Assembly (NCBI GenBank): GCA_951812925.1
Contig: OX638368.1
Location: forward strand, 149,468,492-149,532,491
Source of the DNA: Calliopum simillimum
Lineage: Eukaryota > Arthropoda > Insecta > Diptera > Lauxaniidae
Direction: 5' to 3'
DNA: 64,000 nt
The notes beneath the pieces were generated by a model, which was not told where the DNA came from, ran no database searches, and was given only the letters and a program-made list of their open reading frames with translations. The position numbers and the translations under genes were made by a program. Of the stretch, positions 35,878 through 47,599 are shown one piece after another (within the stretch, counting starts at the first letter, position 1; each line of letters opens with the position of its first letter).

Positions 35878-36886
35878 TTTTTTTTTGACAAAAAAGTGTA
35901 CACAAAAATAATTCACTACAAGGACACATTTTCTTTAAAAAAATTAATCGCGAAGTTAAAGGTTATACATTCACCTACCTAAAAAGATGCCCGACTTTTC
36001 CAGCATCTGATCCACAAAATAGTGACACGAGTCGAAATCTCTTGAATTGTGAAAAAATCGATTTTTCTGTTTAAAAATGTTGTTCGCATTAAACGCAGGA
36101 GTGATTTATGTATAAATTTATATGTATTCAATCAAATCAATTAAGATAAAATTAACTCAAAGTGAAAATGGGCGGTGCTACGCACCAAAAACAAATTCGG
36201 CATATCTCTGAAACTATTAGACCCATGTGGATGAAATTCGTTTTATATACAAAAATCATCAAGACAAATTACGTCTGCTGAAAAATATGTGGTGCCACGC
36301 CCACAGGCAGAGCTACATGATTGAACTTGTTTCCTATAGAACAGAGTGGCAATTAATAAGGATATGTTCATTGTTGGGTGTGGTTCCGCACTTTTTTTCA
36401 ACAAATGTTATTTGACTCACTACCTTTTATATATATACCGAAAATCATCCCGATAGCTCAAATAGTTTCGGAGATATGATAAGTTTTATATTTGTAGGGC
36501 GTGGCAGCTCCCAATTTTTCAGTGGATGTTATTTTTCTCTGTGCCTGTTACAAACATACCGAATCTTATCTCTCTACGTCTAATAGTTTCGGAGATATGA
36601 CGAATACTATGAATTTGTTTTTGGGGCGTGCCACCACCCATTTTCACGTTGAGTTGATTTAATCTTTCTTCATTTGCGTTTAATGTGACTAACATTTTTA
36701 TACAGAAAAATCGATTTTTTTAAAATTCAAGAGATTTCGACCCGTGTCACTATTTTATGGATCAGTTGCTGGAAAAAGCGGGCATCTTTTCAGATAGGTA
36801 AATGTATAACCTTTAAGTTTAATTTTTTAAAAGAAAATGTGTCCTTGAAGTGAATTATTTTCGTGTACACTTTTTTGTCCATAGTG
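35878..36886. repeat. Large inverted repeat with CACTATG ends (~1.0 kb)
   Basis: The left arm runs from CACTATG (35878) through GACAAAAAAGTGTACAC, ATGTATAACC-type sequence, the GTGTCACTATTTT region and AATCGATTTTTCTG. It is matched in reverse by the right arm, which ends CATAGTG (36880-36886). The centre (36160-36660) holds repeated GGCRTGSCACCRCCC and CTGAAACTATTAGA-type motifs, also partly palindromic. Paired ORFs in the arms reflect the symmetry. CACTATG termini recall CACTA elements, but no matching target duplication was found. Confidence 0.7.
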
Positions 36887-36889
36887 CGA

Positions 36890-38260
36890 CGGAAAATTGT
36901 GCACACCCACAAAAAAAATGTTACCCATTTTTGTTTACCTTTCACAACCAATGAGTCATATGTATGTGTCTCATTATTTTTTTCACAATAAGAATTGAAA
37001 AAATTAAGTTTTGAAAACATATTTGAATAGAAATGTTATATCGCTTAGCATGAATCTGCAAAAAAATTACAAATTTCCCAGCGGTTCAGGAGCAGTCGGG
37101 AAAGGGTTAAGAAGTAAAAGTATCACATTTTTCTGTGCCAGTCCTTAAATTTTGTGACTTTCAGTATAATTACTTTCACTTATATTTCCACATTCAGTGT
37201 AAAGAATTTATTAAATATATACAAATTTATAGCAAAATTTTTCCCTGAGCATATGCAATGAAAAAATTAATTTTTCAGATTAAAATATAACTCATGTTGC
37301 TGGCCTTTGTAGCAGAAATTGTGCATTTGAAGCCTAATAGAGAATAAGCGTTATATTTCTTTTTGCATAGCTTAGGTCACTAAGTTTAACGCCAAAAGGC
37401 GCACTAAGCTGTCAAGTCATGGTCATTTATATGGCATATGTTGTGTTTGTTTAAATGTCTGCAAATGCACACACGCTTATGTACATGCACAGCGTCGTGT
37501 GTTGCATGTATGGAAAGTGCCTTCACAAAATGAAAAGTGTGTGCTGACTTTCACAAATGAAATGACATTCAAGTCCTTTTCTTGTGTACACTAAACATCG
37601 CATATGCAGTCAGTCAGCCACTTTAAGTATCAACAACAACAACAACAGTGAAAAAATATAAGCAAATACTTGTGACATTTACAAGGCGTTGGTAGTTAAC
37701 TGCCATACTACTACAGTCAGTCAGTCATCGCTGCATGTTGTTGACATTTAATCCTTTATGCTGCGTTGCTGACTTTTTAGTCATGTTTTTGGTTTATTTG
37801 ACTTACTCGCAATACGTTCGTTTTGTGCATTTTATTGTTACTTTGTCATTTTACATTTGGCGCATAATTTCATAAAAAGAACGAATTCTGTGTGAAATGC
37901 TGACAGTAAAATATGTTGTTGTTTTTTATTTAGAGTACTGACATTTATTAGATTTATTAAAGCACTGATATGTGTGCTTTATTCATGTGTAGCATTTGGC
38001 TTTACATAAGGACGGTCCCAGAAAAATTTTATACTTTAAATTTATACTTTTATACTTTCTAAAGATTATGATTTACCAGATGATCATGAAGACCGAGATA
38101 TGGGTGTTTTTTTCTAATATAACAGCACAATTAAAAAAAAATATAACGCTTGGTGATAAAAAAAAAGATGTCTAGCAATCAATTAAAAGTTCGAAAACTG
38201 ATTTTGTACACTTTATTCAAAGAATTAGATTTCAAATAAGTATTTAGTTACATCTAAAAA
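36890..38260. other. Intergenic, no gene recognised
   Basis: A (CAA)n tract lies near 37630. No supported gene. Confidence 0.4.
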
Positions 38261-38268
38261 AAAAACAA

Positions 38269-38815
38269 GTGCACCAAAAGCACTGTCCAAATGTTATTTT
38301 GAATTATAGAAAGGGTCTTTTTATCGTACGAAAAACTATCTTAAATAGAAAGCCAAGCTTAATCCAACTACTTAAGCAGAATTCCGACGCTTCAATACGA
38401 GACATCGCTGTTAGTGCAGGTACCTCGCAATCAACTATACAAAGACTAAAACAGAAATGTAAGCTGAAGACCTTGAGATTTCAAAAAGTATTAGAGCGTT
38501 CCGACAAAAAGCAGCTGGTGGCTTATAAGCAAGCCCGAAAGTTATATGATGGTTTCTAAATTTAATTGTAGCATAATGGACGATGGAACACACCTTAAGG
38601 CAGTTTTCAAACAGCTACCGCGAAACGAATGTTCCACCTATGTGGAACAGAGGCAGATACAGAGCAAACTAGAGCAAAGAAAATCACAAAATTTCCCAAG
38701 CATCATATGGTTTGTCACACCATGTGCAGCTGCGGTCTGAGAAGCAGGTTTTTTTTTTTTTTTTGTAACACCGGGCACAAGGAATTTGAAAATTTTTATT
38801 GGCGAGTGTCATAAA
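38269..38815 (+). pseudogene. Tc1/mariner-type transposase fragment
   Basis: The N-terminal part has a helix-turn-helix (DASIRDIAVSAGTSQSTIQR) followed by a basic linker and ...ARKLYDGF. In a shifted frame comes FNCSIMDDGTHLKAVFKQLP, resembling the region of the first catalytic Asp, and in another frame MVCHTMCSCGLRS. Sequence from about 38680 to 38815 is the inverted counterpart of 22180-22350, so the two loci hold remnants of one family. Several frameshifts and a poly-T insertion show that it is dead. Confidence 0.55.
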
Positions 38816-38829
38816 ATCCATTTTTTGCC

Positions 38830-39270
38830 ACTTATTTGTGAACACGAAGGTACTGTAAAATTTTGGCCAGATTTAGCCACCTTTCATTATTCTTATGCAA
38901 AAGTACTATTAGTACTACTGCGTGCGTTGCCAATATAACCTAAAATTTTTAGGCTAGAATATTCTAAAAACTATACAAGATAGAGCAATTCTCTTGGTGC
39001 TAACAAATAAATCAAAAATTACTATTTTTGTTATGGTTCGTTGTGTTTTATTGCTTGATTTGCTCAAAAGAAAACATATTTGCTATAAGAAAAGTATGCG
39101 GTTCGCTTGCAAAAATTCATTTTATAGATAATTGCAAAAAATACTGTTATAAATAATATAAAACTCCTTCGCACTTAGTTTGTTATATATTTAAAGTATA
39201 TTTCTTCGATAGAGCTGACAGTTTAAGTTCATTATAACACATTCCATCTTACGAGTATGTATTTGTTTTT
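38830..39270. other. Upstream region of protease copy 4
   Basis: AT-rich DNA without a recognised gene. The final part leads into the TATA box at 39276. Confidence 0.4.
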
Positions 39271-39275
39271 GGAAC

Positions 39276-39312
39276 TATAAAAGAGCAACTACTGCCACTT
39301 AACTTCAGTAGT
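39276..39312 (+). promoter_or_regulatory. Core promoter of protease copy 4
   Basis: TATAAAAG at 39276-39283 and TCAGTAGT at 39305-39312, with a leader resembling those of copies 1-3 (AACTTCAGTAGTTTTGTCTA). Confidence 0.75.
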
Positions 39313-39343
39313 TTTGTCTACACATTTCTACTGATCATTAGTT

Positions 39344-40228
39344 ATGAAGTTTTTTGCAATCTTAGTTTTAACTTTGGCTACGGCCTCTGCATTTGAGACA
39401 AAAATCCCTTTTAGGGATATTCCTTATGACGCGGAAACTGAAGGTCGTATAACTAACGGTCAAGCAGCTTCGGATGGCCAATTCCCCTATCAAGTTGGCC
39501 TATCGCTCAATGGTGTATGGTGTGGTGGCTCTTTAATAACAACAACTCATGTCCTGACTGCTGGTCATTGTGTCTATGGGTAAGTGTTGTACGTTTCACT
39601 TAAAAATTGAATTTACTTATTGTTCTTATTAGAAATAATGTTGGTGGAACAGCCTACTTGGGTAGTGTCACTCGTACTGGCGGTACAGGTCGCGCAATTA
39701 ATGCTATCATACGACACACAGGATACAATCCAAATACCCTTGCCAACGATATTGCCATTGTCAGAATTGCTGCAGTATCCTTGAGTAACAATATCAAGCT
39801 TATTAAACTACCAGCAAGATCTAATTCATACTCAACCTATGCTGGCGTTACAGCTGTAATTTCTGGATGGGGCAAGACATCTGATTGTAAGTTTTAGAAA
39901 AGGCAATCATCTTCGTTATATATTGTTTTGATTTGTTTATTCAACAGCATCCGGTCTTCCATCCAGATTAAATTATGCTCAAGCCACTGTCATCTCAAAC
40001 ACTGAGTGTGCTAAGACCTTCAGCATCAACAGCGGAATTTTGTGCATTTCTACTGCTGGTGCAAGATCTACGTGCAGTGGAGATTCTGGTGGCCCAGCTG
40101 TTTATAATGGTCAGCAAATCGGTATCACTTCTTTTGTTGCTGCGGCTGGTTGTACTAAGGGCTACCCAGCTGGATTTGTACGTGTTACCTACTTCCGTGA
40201 ATGGATTTACAGCGCTGTTGGTGTATAA
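39344..40228 (+). CDS. Secreted chymotrypsin-like serine protease, S1A family (copy 4)
   Basis: Exons are 39344-39579, 39633-39886 and 39948-40228, giving 771 nt and 256 residues with introns of 53 and 61 bp. It has a signal peptide ([16 protein letters not shown]), activation site GR-ITNG, His in LTAGHC, Asp in ANDIAIVRI and Ser in CSGDSGGP; Ser189 indicates a non-tryptic pocket. The 215-226 region reads [16 protein letters not shown]. It is closest to the gene at 23478-24373, with which it shares LTAGHC, exon lengths and the SAVG C-terminus. AATAAA motifs near 40264 and 40281 are candidate polyadenylation signals. Its probable role is extracellular protein digestion in the gut. Confidence 0.94.
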
Positions 40229-40289
40229 ACAGAGAGATGAATTATATATTTAACTTTTTATCTAAATAAAAACATATTGCAATAAAAAA

Positions 40290-40849
40290 AGGATTTTGAA
40301 TGTTTAATAATCTACTCATATCTAATGGACCATCAATGAAAATGAAAATTCTTTTGGACTTCTAAAAAATTTTTTTTTCAAAAATTTTCTCCTCTTCGCT
40401 TAACCCCTTGGCGACAACAGGAACATATGTGTCCTAAGCAAAACTTGAGAATACTTTAGGAACCGATGTAAGCTATTTTGATATTTATCAGTTTGTAAGA
40501 GTATATTTAGTTTATATTTTTACTGGAAAACCCATAAGTAGAACCGTTATGCGAATATGATCACTTTAAATTGGCAGAGTGTTTGGTGTGGAATTCATAT
40601 TTTTTTGCTTAATACATTTATAAAACCATTATTTATGTTGCGTATCTTCTCTTCTTATACGAGCTAAAATTGAATATTTGTTTCTACATATATATATAAT
40701 ATTATACGTATATATATCTGTGCCAAATATTTTTCTCCAAAACGGCTACAGCGATTTTAATGCAACTTGGAATAGTGTTAGATATTAGCATACAATGAAA
40801 TGAAATTTGGTGAGCGGGTACGGCTTAATAATACCTTGTAACAGACAAA
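40290..40849. other. Intergenic, no gene recognised
   Basis: AT-rich DNA with a (TA)n tract near 40690; no supported gene. Confidence 0.4.
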
Positions 40850-41540
40850 AAGGGCGGAATCGATGAAGTGCCACGCCAACTTTTCGGCCCTTGAAAATTT
40901 TAATTCATTATTACTCGAGAACTACTCCAACAATTTTAATGAAAATTTAGAAGATGTTACCTCTGCAAACAGAAATTATTATGTGATACGCCGTTATATT
41001 GAGAAAACTCGCTGAAGGGCGTGGCATCACCCACAAAAATATAAAACGGTATAAAAAGAAAACTACTTAAGCAAGCATTTTGAAATTAACTGGAAGGAGC
41101 TTAATTGCTATAGGGCAAAGTGGGTAATATCGCCGTTGCGCGTGGAACCTCCCATACAAGCAAAATACGTAAAATGCTATATCTCGCAAATGTTACAAGT
41201 TATTTTAATGAAATTTGGTATGTAGATACTGCTTATCAATGCCTCATAATAACCGAAATGGGCGATATCGACGAAGAACCACGCCCTCTTTTTAACCATT
41301 GAAAATTTTAATTCAATATTACTCGAAAACGACTCCAACAATTTTAATGATAATTTAGGAGATGTTACCACTGCAAAGAAGGGTTAATATGTGATATAAC
41401 GTTACATTAGAAAAATACGTTGAAGGGCGTGGCACCGCTCACAAAAAATATAATTCGCTATAAAAAGAAAACTACTAAAGCAATCTTTCTGAATTTAACT
41501 GTAGGGAGTATACTTGCTATTAGGCACCTATGACCTGAAA
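40850..41540 (+). repeat. Direct repeat, ~408-bp period, about 1.7 copies
   Basis: GAAAATTTTAATTCA plus ACTCGARAAC occurs at 40893 and 41301. AARGGCGTGGCAYCRCYCAC plus ATAWAAAGAAAACTACTWAA follows in both copies. The unit also contains the CTCCCATACAAGCAA motif seen in family A at 2400, so it belongs to the GTGGCAC-type dispersed repeats. Confidence 0.55.
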
Positions 41541-41856
41541 GTGGGCAAAATATCGCCGGTGTGCAATAAGAATTCAAATAGCCATTTTAGTTGTATTTGG
41601 CGATGCGCATTCCGAATCCGGTCGCAAAATTGCTGTATTTTTTATGGTTTTTGAGATATCATAGCTTAAAATTGCACCGTTTTTTGCTATTGTTGAAGCA
41701 ATATAAGTATTTTAAGCTATTGAAACGTGATATTGCAGTTGATAGCTTCAGCTTTTTTCTTCAAAGCGTATTTTATATTAGATAAGTCCTGAAAAGTTAA
41801 AAAAATCCAAAAAACACGTTTCTTCAAAATTTCAACTTACGATATTTCGATAAAAT

Positions 41857-43563
41857 AGCCATATATGATTTCGATAAGAAGGTAAGAATAAGAATTGTAG
41901 CTTTTTTAAAAATCGGTTGAAAAATGACTGAGCTACGCCTGATATAAAGCATAATATCAACACTTTTCTCGCACATGTCTCATCTGAATTTTTGGGACTA
42001 CATTTTTTTTATGTCTTGCCAAAAGTACATAAAAATTTCTTTCCAGACAAAAACAGAAATTGAAATAGATGGTAAGTTGAAGTTTCTACAACCCATAGCC
42101 TGTGAACTTAAATTTTTTTTTTTTTTTTCTAGAAATGTGGATTTTCTTACAATCACTTACGGGGGGCTTCTCATGTAAAATTTTCAAAAAATCGATTTTG
42201 TTTTTTTTTCATAGGTTGATAGAATAACGTCTTGGGAGTATTTCATGACTCAACTCTTAATATTATGGAGAATATGATTGATTGAACCAGCGCGCTGGGG
42301 TGCGCTTTGTGTGCGAAACTCAAACTTTAAATCGTTTTTTCTCAAAACTATGGTTTTAAGATCGCGGTACACGATTGCTAAAAAACTACTTAACTGATTT
42401 TTGATTTCTAAAAAGTGTTTTGCAGATTATAAATTGAACGAGTGCATGAATGTCTGAAATTGTGGAAAAAAAGTTATTTTATACACTTTTTAGCCCCATT
42501 TAGCGGCAAAAAATGACGAAAAAATAGCACTTTTTTTTCAAGACGTGATTTCAATATTGTAGAATCGAATTTTTTGGAGTTGCAGACATTCATACACTCA
42601 GAGGAACCCTGCTGAATAATAAAAAAATTTTGTTTTATGTTTCAGATAAAAACTTTGGGCTCCACAATGTACCGCAATAAATCCGTCAGCCGCGTCACGC
42701 CACACGCGACATTTAATAAGTCCGCCATTTTGTCATTTTAGTTTTTGAAAAAATGCTTTTTTTATAGTTCAAACATGTTCTTAAATATATGCTAAAAATT
42801 ATTTGTAAGTGTTTTTATTTTCCGAGTGAAAAAAAATCCCGAAAAACAACTACTTTTTGACGTGTTACATGAGAAGCCCACCTTAAGTTTATTTTGTAGC
42901 TCATTTCCAGTACTAAACGATGCATTTAGATAAAAAGACAAAAATCATTTTGTGCGTCCCCTATATAACCTAAAAAACCGTATTTTTTAACATTTAGATA
43001 AAAACATCTCAAAAACCATACGCGATGGAGTAATTCTGAGACCAAATTTAGATTTAGCATTGATCAGTTGATTTAGCATTCAACGAAAAAACTTATTTTG
43101 TTGTTTTGTTTTTTCAAATGTACATACCGTTTTTCGTCCTTTTTTAAAAAAATTGTCGTTGAGCCTGTTTGAAAAGCTATTGTTAGTGCTCACGAATAAT
43201 TTGACATCTTTTTCTGAAGTTCACAACAATACGATTTAAATTTTTTCCTACTTGTGAACATTTCTGAAAAAAAAAAAAATGTTTTTGAGTTAACACGGTC
43301 ATAGAAACTTAAAATAATCGTCTATTTTAATTTCTCTTTTTTGTCTGGATAAGATTTTCTATGTACCTATTTTAGGCAAAAAATATTCAAGGAATTTGAC
43401 TTGAAAAAGTATGTGACATGTGCAAAAAAAATGATGGTATCATGCATGATATCGGCCGTAGCTCAGTCATTTTTCAACCTATTTTTGAAAACTTTTCTAA
43501 AGAACCTCAACTTTTATCTTTCTAACAAAATCAAATTTATGAAAATCCATATAAAAATGGCTG
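41857..43563. repeat. Large inverted repeat, ~1.7 kb
   Basis: The left arm contains GGTTGAAAAATGACTGAGCT (near 41910) and GCACATGTCTCATC (near 41970); the right arm has their reverse complements near 43460 and 43410. Further in, GGGCTTCTCATGTAA (42165) is mirrored by TTACATGAGAAGCCC (42866). The arms have diverged. The ORFs inside have no recognisable domains. A non-autonomous, palindromic mobile element is likely. Confidence 0.6.
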
Positions 43564-43569
43564 AACAAC

Positions 43570-44100
43570 GATTTTTTCGCCTCTAGGTATAAAATGTCCT
43601 TTTGGCCGGCCCACAACGAAATCCTTTGGTGGGGAAGATAAGTTTAGTAAGCCTTAAATCATTATTTTGAATGTCAAACTGAATGAGTTATGTGAGATAC
43701 TAGAATTTCCATTAAATTTTTCGGCATGTATTGATTTTTTTCGATATTTTCTACGGTTTTGCTGTTTTTTCGGTACCTTAAAAGTTTCACGACTATTTCG
43801 TCGAAATTTTAAAAAACATACATATTTATACTATTTAATGCTTTTGGTGCTATTTTTCTAATTATTTGTCTATATTTTTTTGACGCTATTCAATCTATTT
43901 GACTTTCTGCGAAATTAAAATTAATCTGAAGATATGGAACTATGGAAACACAAGTCATGCAGTTACAATTTTCTATAGGCGTTATGAGACGCGTAGCCAT
44001 TTTTTACTTTAAACAAACTTCTACTAAGATAGATAAACTAAAGCAAGTGAGTTAATCATATTATTGTACAGCAATCATTTATGACCTATATTATATGTAA
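43570..44100. other. Intergenic, no gene recognised
   Basis: AT-rich; no supported gene. From about 44120 the DNA becomes similar to the upstream region of the sixth protease (from about 62550). Confidence 0.4.
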
Positions 44101-44372
44101 TTCTGATTTTAAGTACGTCAGAAGTATCAGTAAATGGCACATGTAAGTTAGTGCTCAAGTGTCGTGTGCTGGTGGTAAAGTAATAAAACCTACCTTTGTT
44201 TTCATACCATCAAAACCATTCATACATAAAAGTTTTAAAGAATTAAATAAATTTATTTTAAGTTTTTCCCATCAATAAATTAATCTAAGTATGTACATAA
44301 AAATACAATAATCTTGCAAAACTAATCAGTTCCTTGTCTGATTGCAATTACGATTTGGGAGCATAACTCTAC

Positions 44373-44410
44373 TATAAAAACGCCGTGTTTTACCTACCAC
44401 AATCAGTAGT
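44373..44410 (+). promoter_or_regulatory. Core promoter of protease copy 5
   Basis: TATAAAAA at 44373 and TCAGTAGT at 44403-44410. The stretch CCTACCACAATCAGTAGTTG is shared with the sixth protease at about 63749. Confidence 0.8.
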
Positions 44411-44439
44411 TGTGTGCACAAGCTGCAATTGATTTTGTA

Positions 44440-45376
44440 ATGAAGTTCCTCATTTTTGTTTGTACTCTTGCTTTGGCTTCCGCCTCCGCCTATGAAAAAG
44501 TTGTTCCTCTAAAGGACCTTAAACTTGAGGGCTCAACTAGTATAGAGGGTCGCGTTACGAATGGACAACCTGCTTGGGGTGGACAATTTCCATACCAAGT
44601 TGGTCTTTCACTCCAAGCTAATGGATATGGTGCTTTCTGCGGTGGTTCCATCATTGGCGTAAACTGGGTTGTGACAGCTGCTCACTGCACCAATGGGTGT
44701 GTTGCACATAACTGTTTTACTAAATAATAACAATGTTATTCTATTTTTTCTATTAGCATGCACACAGTGTATGTTTATGCAGGTAGCACTCGTCTCTTTG
44801 GTGGTCAAGTTTGGGGTACTAACGCAATTCACCAACATCCTGGCTATAATAGTAACAACCTTGACAATGATATTTCACTAATTTGGGTCTCTGGATTCCC
44901 ATTGAATGGCGATATCAATATCATTAGAATGCCAGCACGCAATGGCTGGTACGATTCCTACGATGGATGGACCGTTATTGTTTCTGGTTGGGGTGGTACC
45001 TATGATGGTGAGTTTTCAGTATATTGTTCTTTAATAAGTGCATCAATTATGTCTTTTGATTTTTCTTTTACTAGGCTCTCCACTTCCTGAAAACTTACAA
45101 TGGACTCGTCTTTCTGTTATGAGCAACGGCGAATGTGCCAACTACTATGGCGGCGATGTCATTCGGGGTAATGTTATTTGTGTCCGTACTCCCGGTGGAC
45201 AATCTACTTGCCAGGGTGATTCCGGTGGCCCATTGGCTGTTGAGGGACAAAACCTCTTGATTGGTGTTACTTCTTTTGTTTCCGGTGCTGGTTGCCAGTC
45301 TGGTGGACCTGCTGGTTTTGCACGTATCACCAGCCACTTGGATTGGATTGCTGGAGTTACTGGTATCTCCCATTAA
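44440..45376 (+). CDS. Secreted chymotrypsin-like serine protease, S1A family (copy 5, divergent)
   Basis: Exons are 44440-44696, 44757-45007 and 45075-45376, giving 810 nt and 269 residues with introns of 60 and 67 bp at positions equivalent to the other copies. It has a signal peptide ([17 protein letters not shown]), a slightly longer propeptide, activation site GR-VTNG, His in VTAAHC, Asp in DNDISLIWV and Ser in CQGDSGGP. Ser189 and the [19 protein letters not shown] region point to a chymotrypsin/collagenase-like (brachyurin) pocket. An upstream in-frame Met at 44410 lies at the cap site and is rejected as the start. A polyadenylation signal is near 45428. It is the parent-type copy for the broken paralogue at 63795. 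Confidence 0.94.
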
Positions 45377-45439
45377 TAAATTTCACTTTACATACATATT
45401 TATATGCATGTGTTTGTATAGTATTGAAATAAAAAGCAT

Positions 45440-46012
45440 TTGAAAAAAAAAAATATTGTGTAATTGTGCGAAAATAATTATTGGGGGAATACTGCATAGA
45501 AGAAAGCATGTCAGAAAAAAATATTCCTCAAAAAATTTCACTAAAAGGCTACCGAAAAAATAAACCATCCAGACGGTGGCAACCCTATATGGTAGCGCAC
45601 GTGAACCAACGACTCAAGTTAAGCACTTCATTTGACAACTTCAAAAACTCATAAATTGAAAACTGTAAAAGATACCACGATCCTGAAGGTCGCAAAGAAG
45701 TTAAAATAAAATTTAATTTTAAATAAAAATATTTAAAATAGCAAAAAGGGTGCTCCAAGCGCCAAATTGGCTTAAATAATTAAAAAAAAACTTTTTTGCA
45801 CCAAAAATAAAAATTTTTTTCAGTGCAATTTTTTTTTTTTTTTTTTCATAAGCTCATACCTTTCTACACAAACCCTGAAAATTTAAAAAAAATCAGAAAA
45901 AAGACGTGGAGCTATGAATTTTTAAATATGTAAGTATCCAAAAGCTGCGTCGAACTTCCCATGGCCGCCATCTTGTATTTTTTTGGACATTGGGAAATCA
46001 TTTTACTGCAGT
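45440..46012. other. Intergenic, no gene recognised
   Basis: AT-rich, poly-T near 45830. No supported gene. Confidence 0.4.
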
Positions 46013-46571
46013 CATATCGATACGTCCAACGTAAAAGTCGGTAACTCGAAAATCGTAGTTTTTAGTTATGATCATTTTTGTATTGTTTTCGTTAACACAC
46101 GAAAACCGCAAACAAAAATTTAATAAATTTTTTGGAAATCTGTAGTCCAAATAAAGATTTTTCGACTATTGAATCGTTGTTACTATTCCAAATTCATTTA
46201 CAGAGATATTAACAATTTCAACTTAAAATTTGGATAAAAATGATTACATACGAGTTGCAACTCTAGTTACAACTTATGTTCGGTTTCAGTAACCTAATTT
46301 TCCATGAGAAAAGTTGGTAACTTAACTTGCCAACTACCATTAAAAAATATTCTACGGTAATTACGTTATTATGTAGGACTTACAACCATTGATTTTTTAA
46401 GAAAAATTAACTAATAACTGTAAGTCAAGTAACCAACTCAATTTGTTATTTTTGTCTCGTGCATTAGTTATCAACTTAAGTTGCCAAGTTTTTGCATGGA
46501 GAAATTTACTTAGGTTGTAACTCCAAAAATTGCTTCCAGCCTTTCAAATTTCAAGCTAGAGGTACCAAAAT

Positions 46572-47581
46572 TTGACTTATGTTGCTCTCCGGCGAAAATC
46601 GATTCTCGAACAGCATTTGCCATTACCAACTTCAAAAGACGAAATAGAAACATCAGCAAATGTGAAACTAAGCTGTGTTGTAAAAGAATCTGATAATCAA
46701 CAACAACAACCTACAACAAGCCAACAGCAAAAAATAATAGCGCCAATAATACAAAAACAACAACAACCATCTGCAACAAGAAATATTAATAACACAAAAC
46801 AACAACAAAAACAACAGCAGGCTTTAGCAGGCCGACAGGCAAAAGAACAAAATCAACCACATCAACCCACAACAAAAAATATAAATAAACCATCAAAATG
46901 TAAAGACAAATGCACCAACCTCAAATAAAACTCAACAGCAACAATGCAACAGTGAAGAGATCACTCTAAAAGTTCTCTACGAGGAAATAATAAATTTAAA
47001 AAAAGTGAATACCCAATTTCTCTCAACGATACAGGAGCTGCAAGATGAAAACGAAAATCTGAAAAAATATGTCAACAAACTTGAAAGTAAGCTGAATTGG
47101 AGAGAACAGAAACAAATAGAAAGCGAAATAGAGATTGTGGGAGTACCAGATGTCAACACTGAAAATGCTGCTGATTGTTTGCAACGAGTTCTTAGAGATG
47201 GTCTGAACGTTACAGTCACTGAAGAAGAAATAAATAAGTATTATGTTAAAACCATAACAAAAAGAGACTCAACCCAGAGTAACATAATAACTGTCAAATT
47301 CTCTTCGCTTGATATCAAAGAAAGAGTAATGGCAGGCAAAAAAATTAATAAAGGAAAGCTAAACGCATCTCTGTTTGGTGGTAATGTAAAACATGGTATT
47401 TACATAAATGATCGCCTTACAAAATACAACAGAGATTTGTTTGTCAGCGAAGAGAGTTAAGATAGAGAAAAAATTTCAGTAATTATGGTTCCGTAACTCA
47501 AAGATACTCCTTAGAAAAATTGAAAACGGTGAAGTGTTCATTATAAGATCTTTTGATGATTTGGATGTTTTAAAAATGTAA
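46572..47581 (+). pseudogene. LINE ORF1 (Gln-rich, coiled coil, FP-like C-terminus), broken
   Basis: The N-terminal part is Gln/Asn-rich low-complexity sequence (46690-46900). After a frame change near 46900 comes a heptad-rich stretch (ENENLKKYVNKLESKL, about 47047-47095) that looks like a coiled coil. This is followed by a globular part (EIEIVGVPDVNTENAADCLQ...) of the baculovirus FP25-like type found in ORF1 of many insect LINEs. A further frame break near 47460 separates the final ILLRKIENGEVFIIRSFDDL stretch, which ends at TAA 47579. A nucleic-acid chaperone role in retrotransposition is expected for the family. Confidence 0.6.
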
Positions 47582-47599
47582 TGCCTATAGCACCAAAAT

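Noticed and set aside
46572..46928. Gln-rich frame as a host gene
   Set aside because: It continues in another frame into the LINE ORF1 coiled coil, so it belongs to the LINE.
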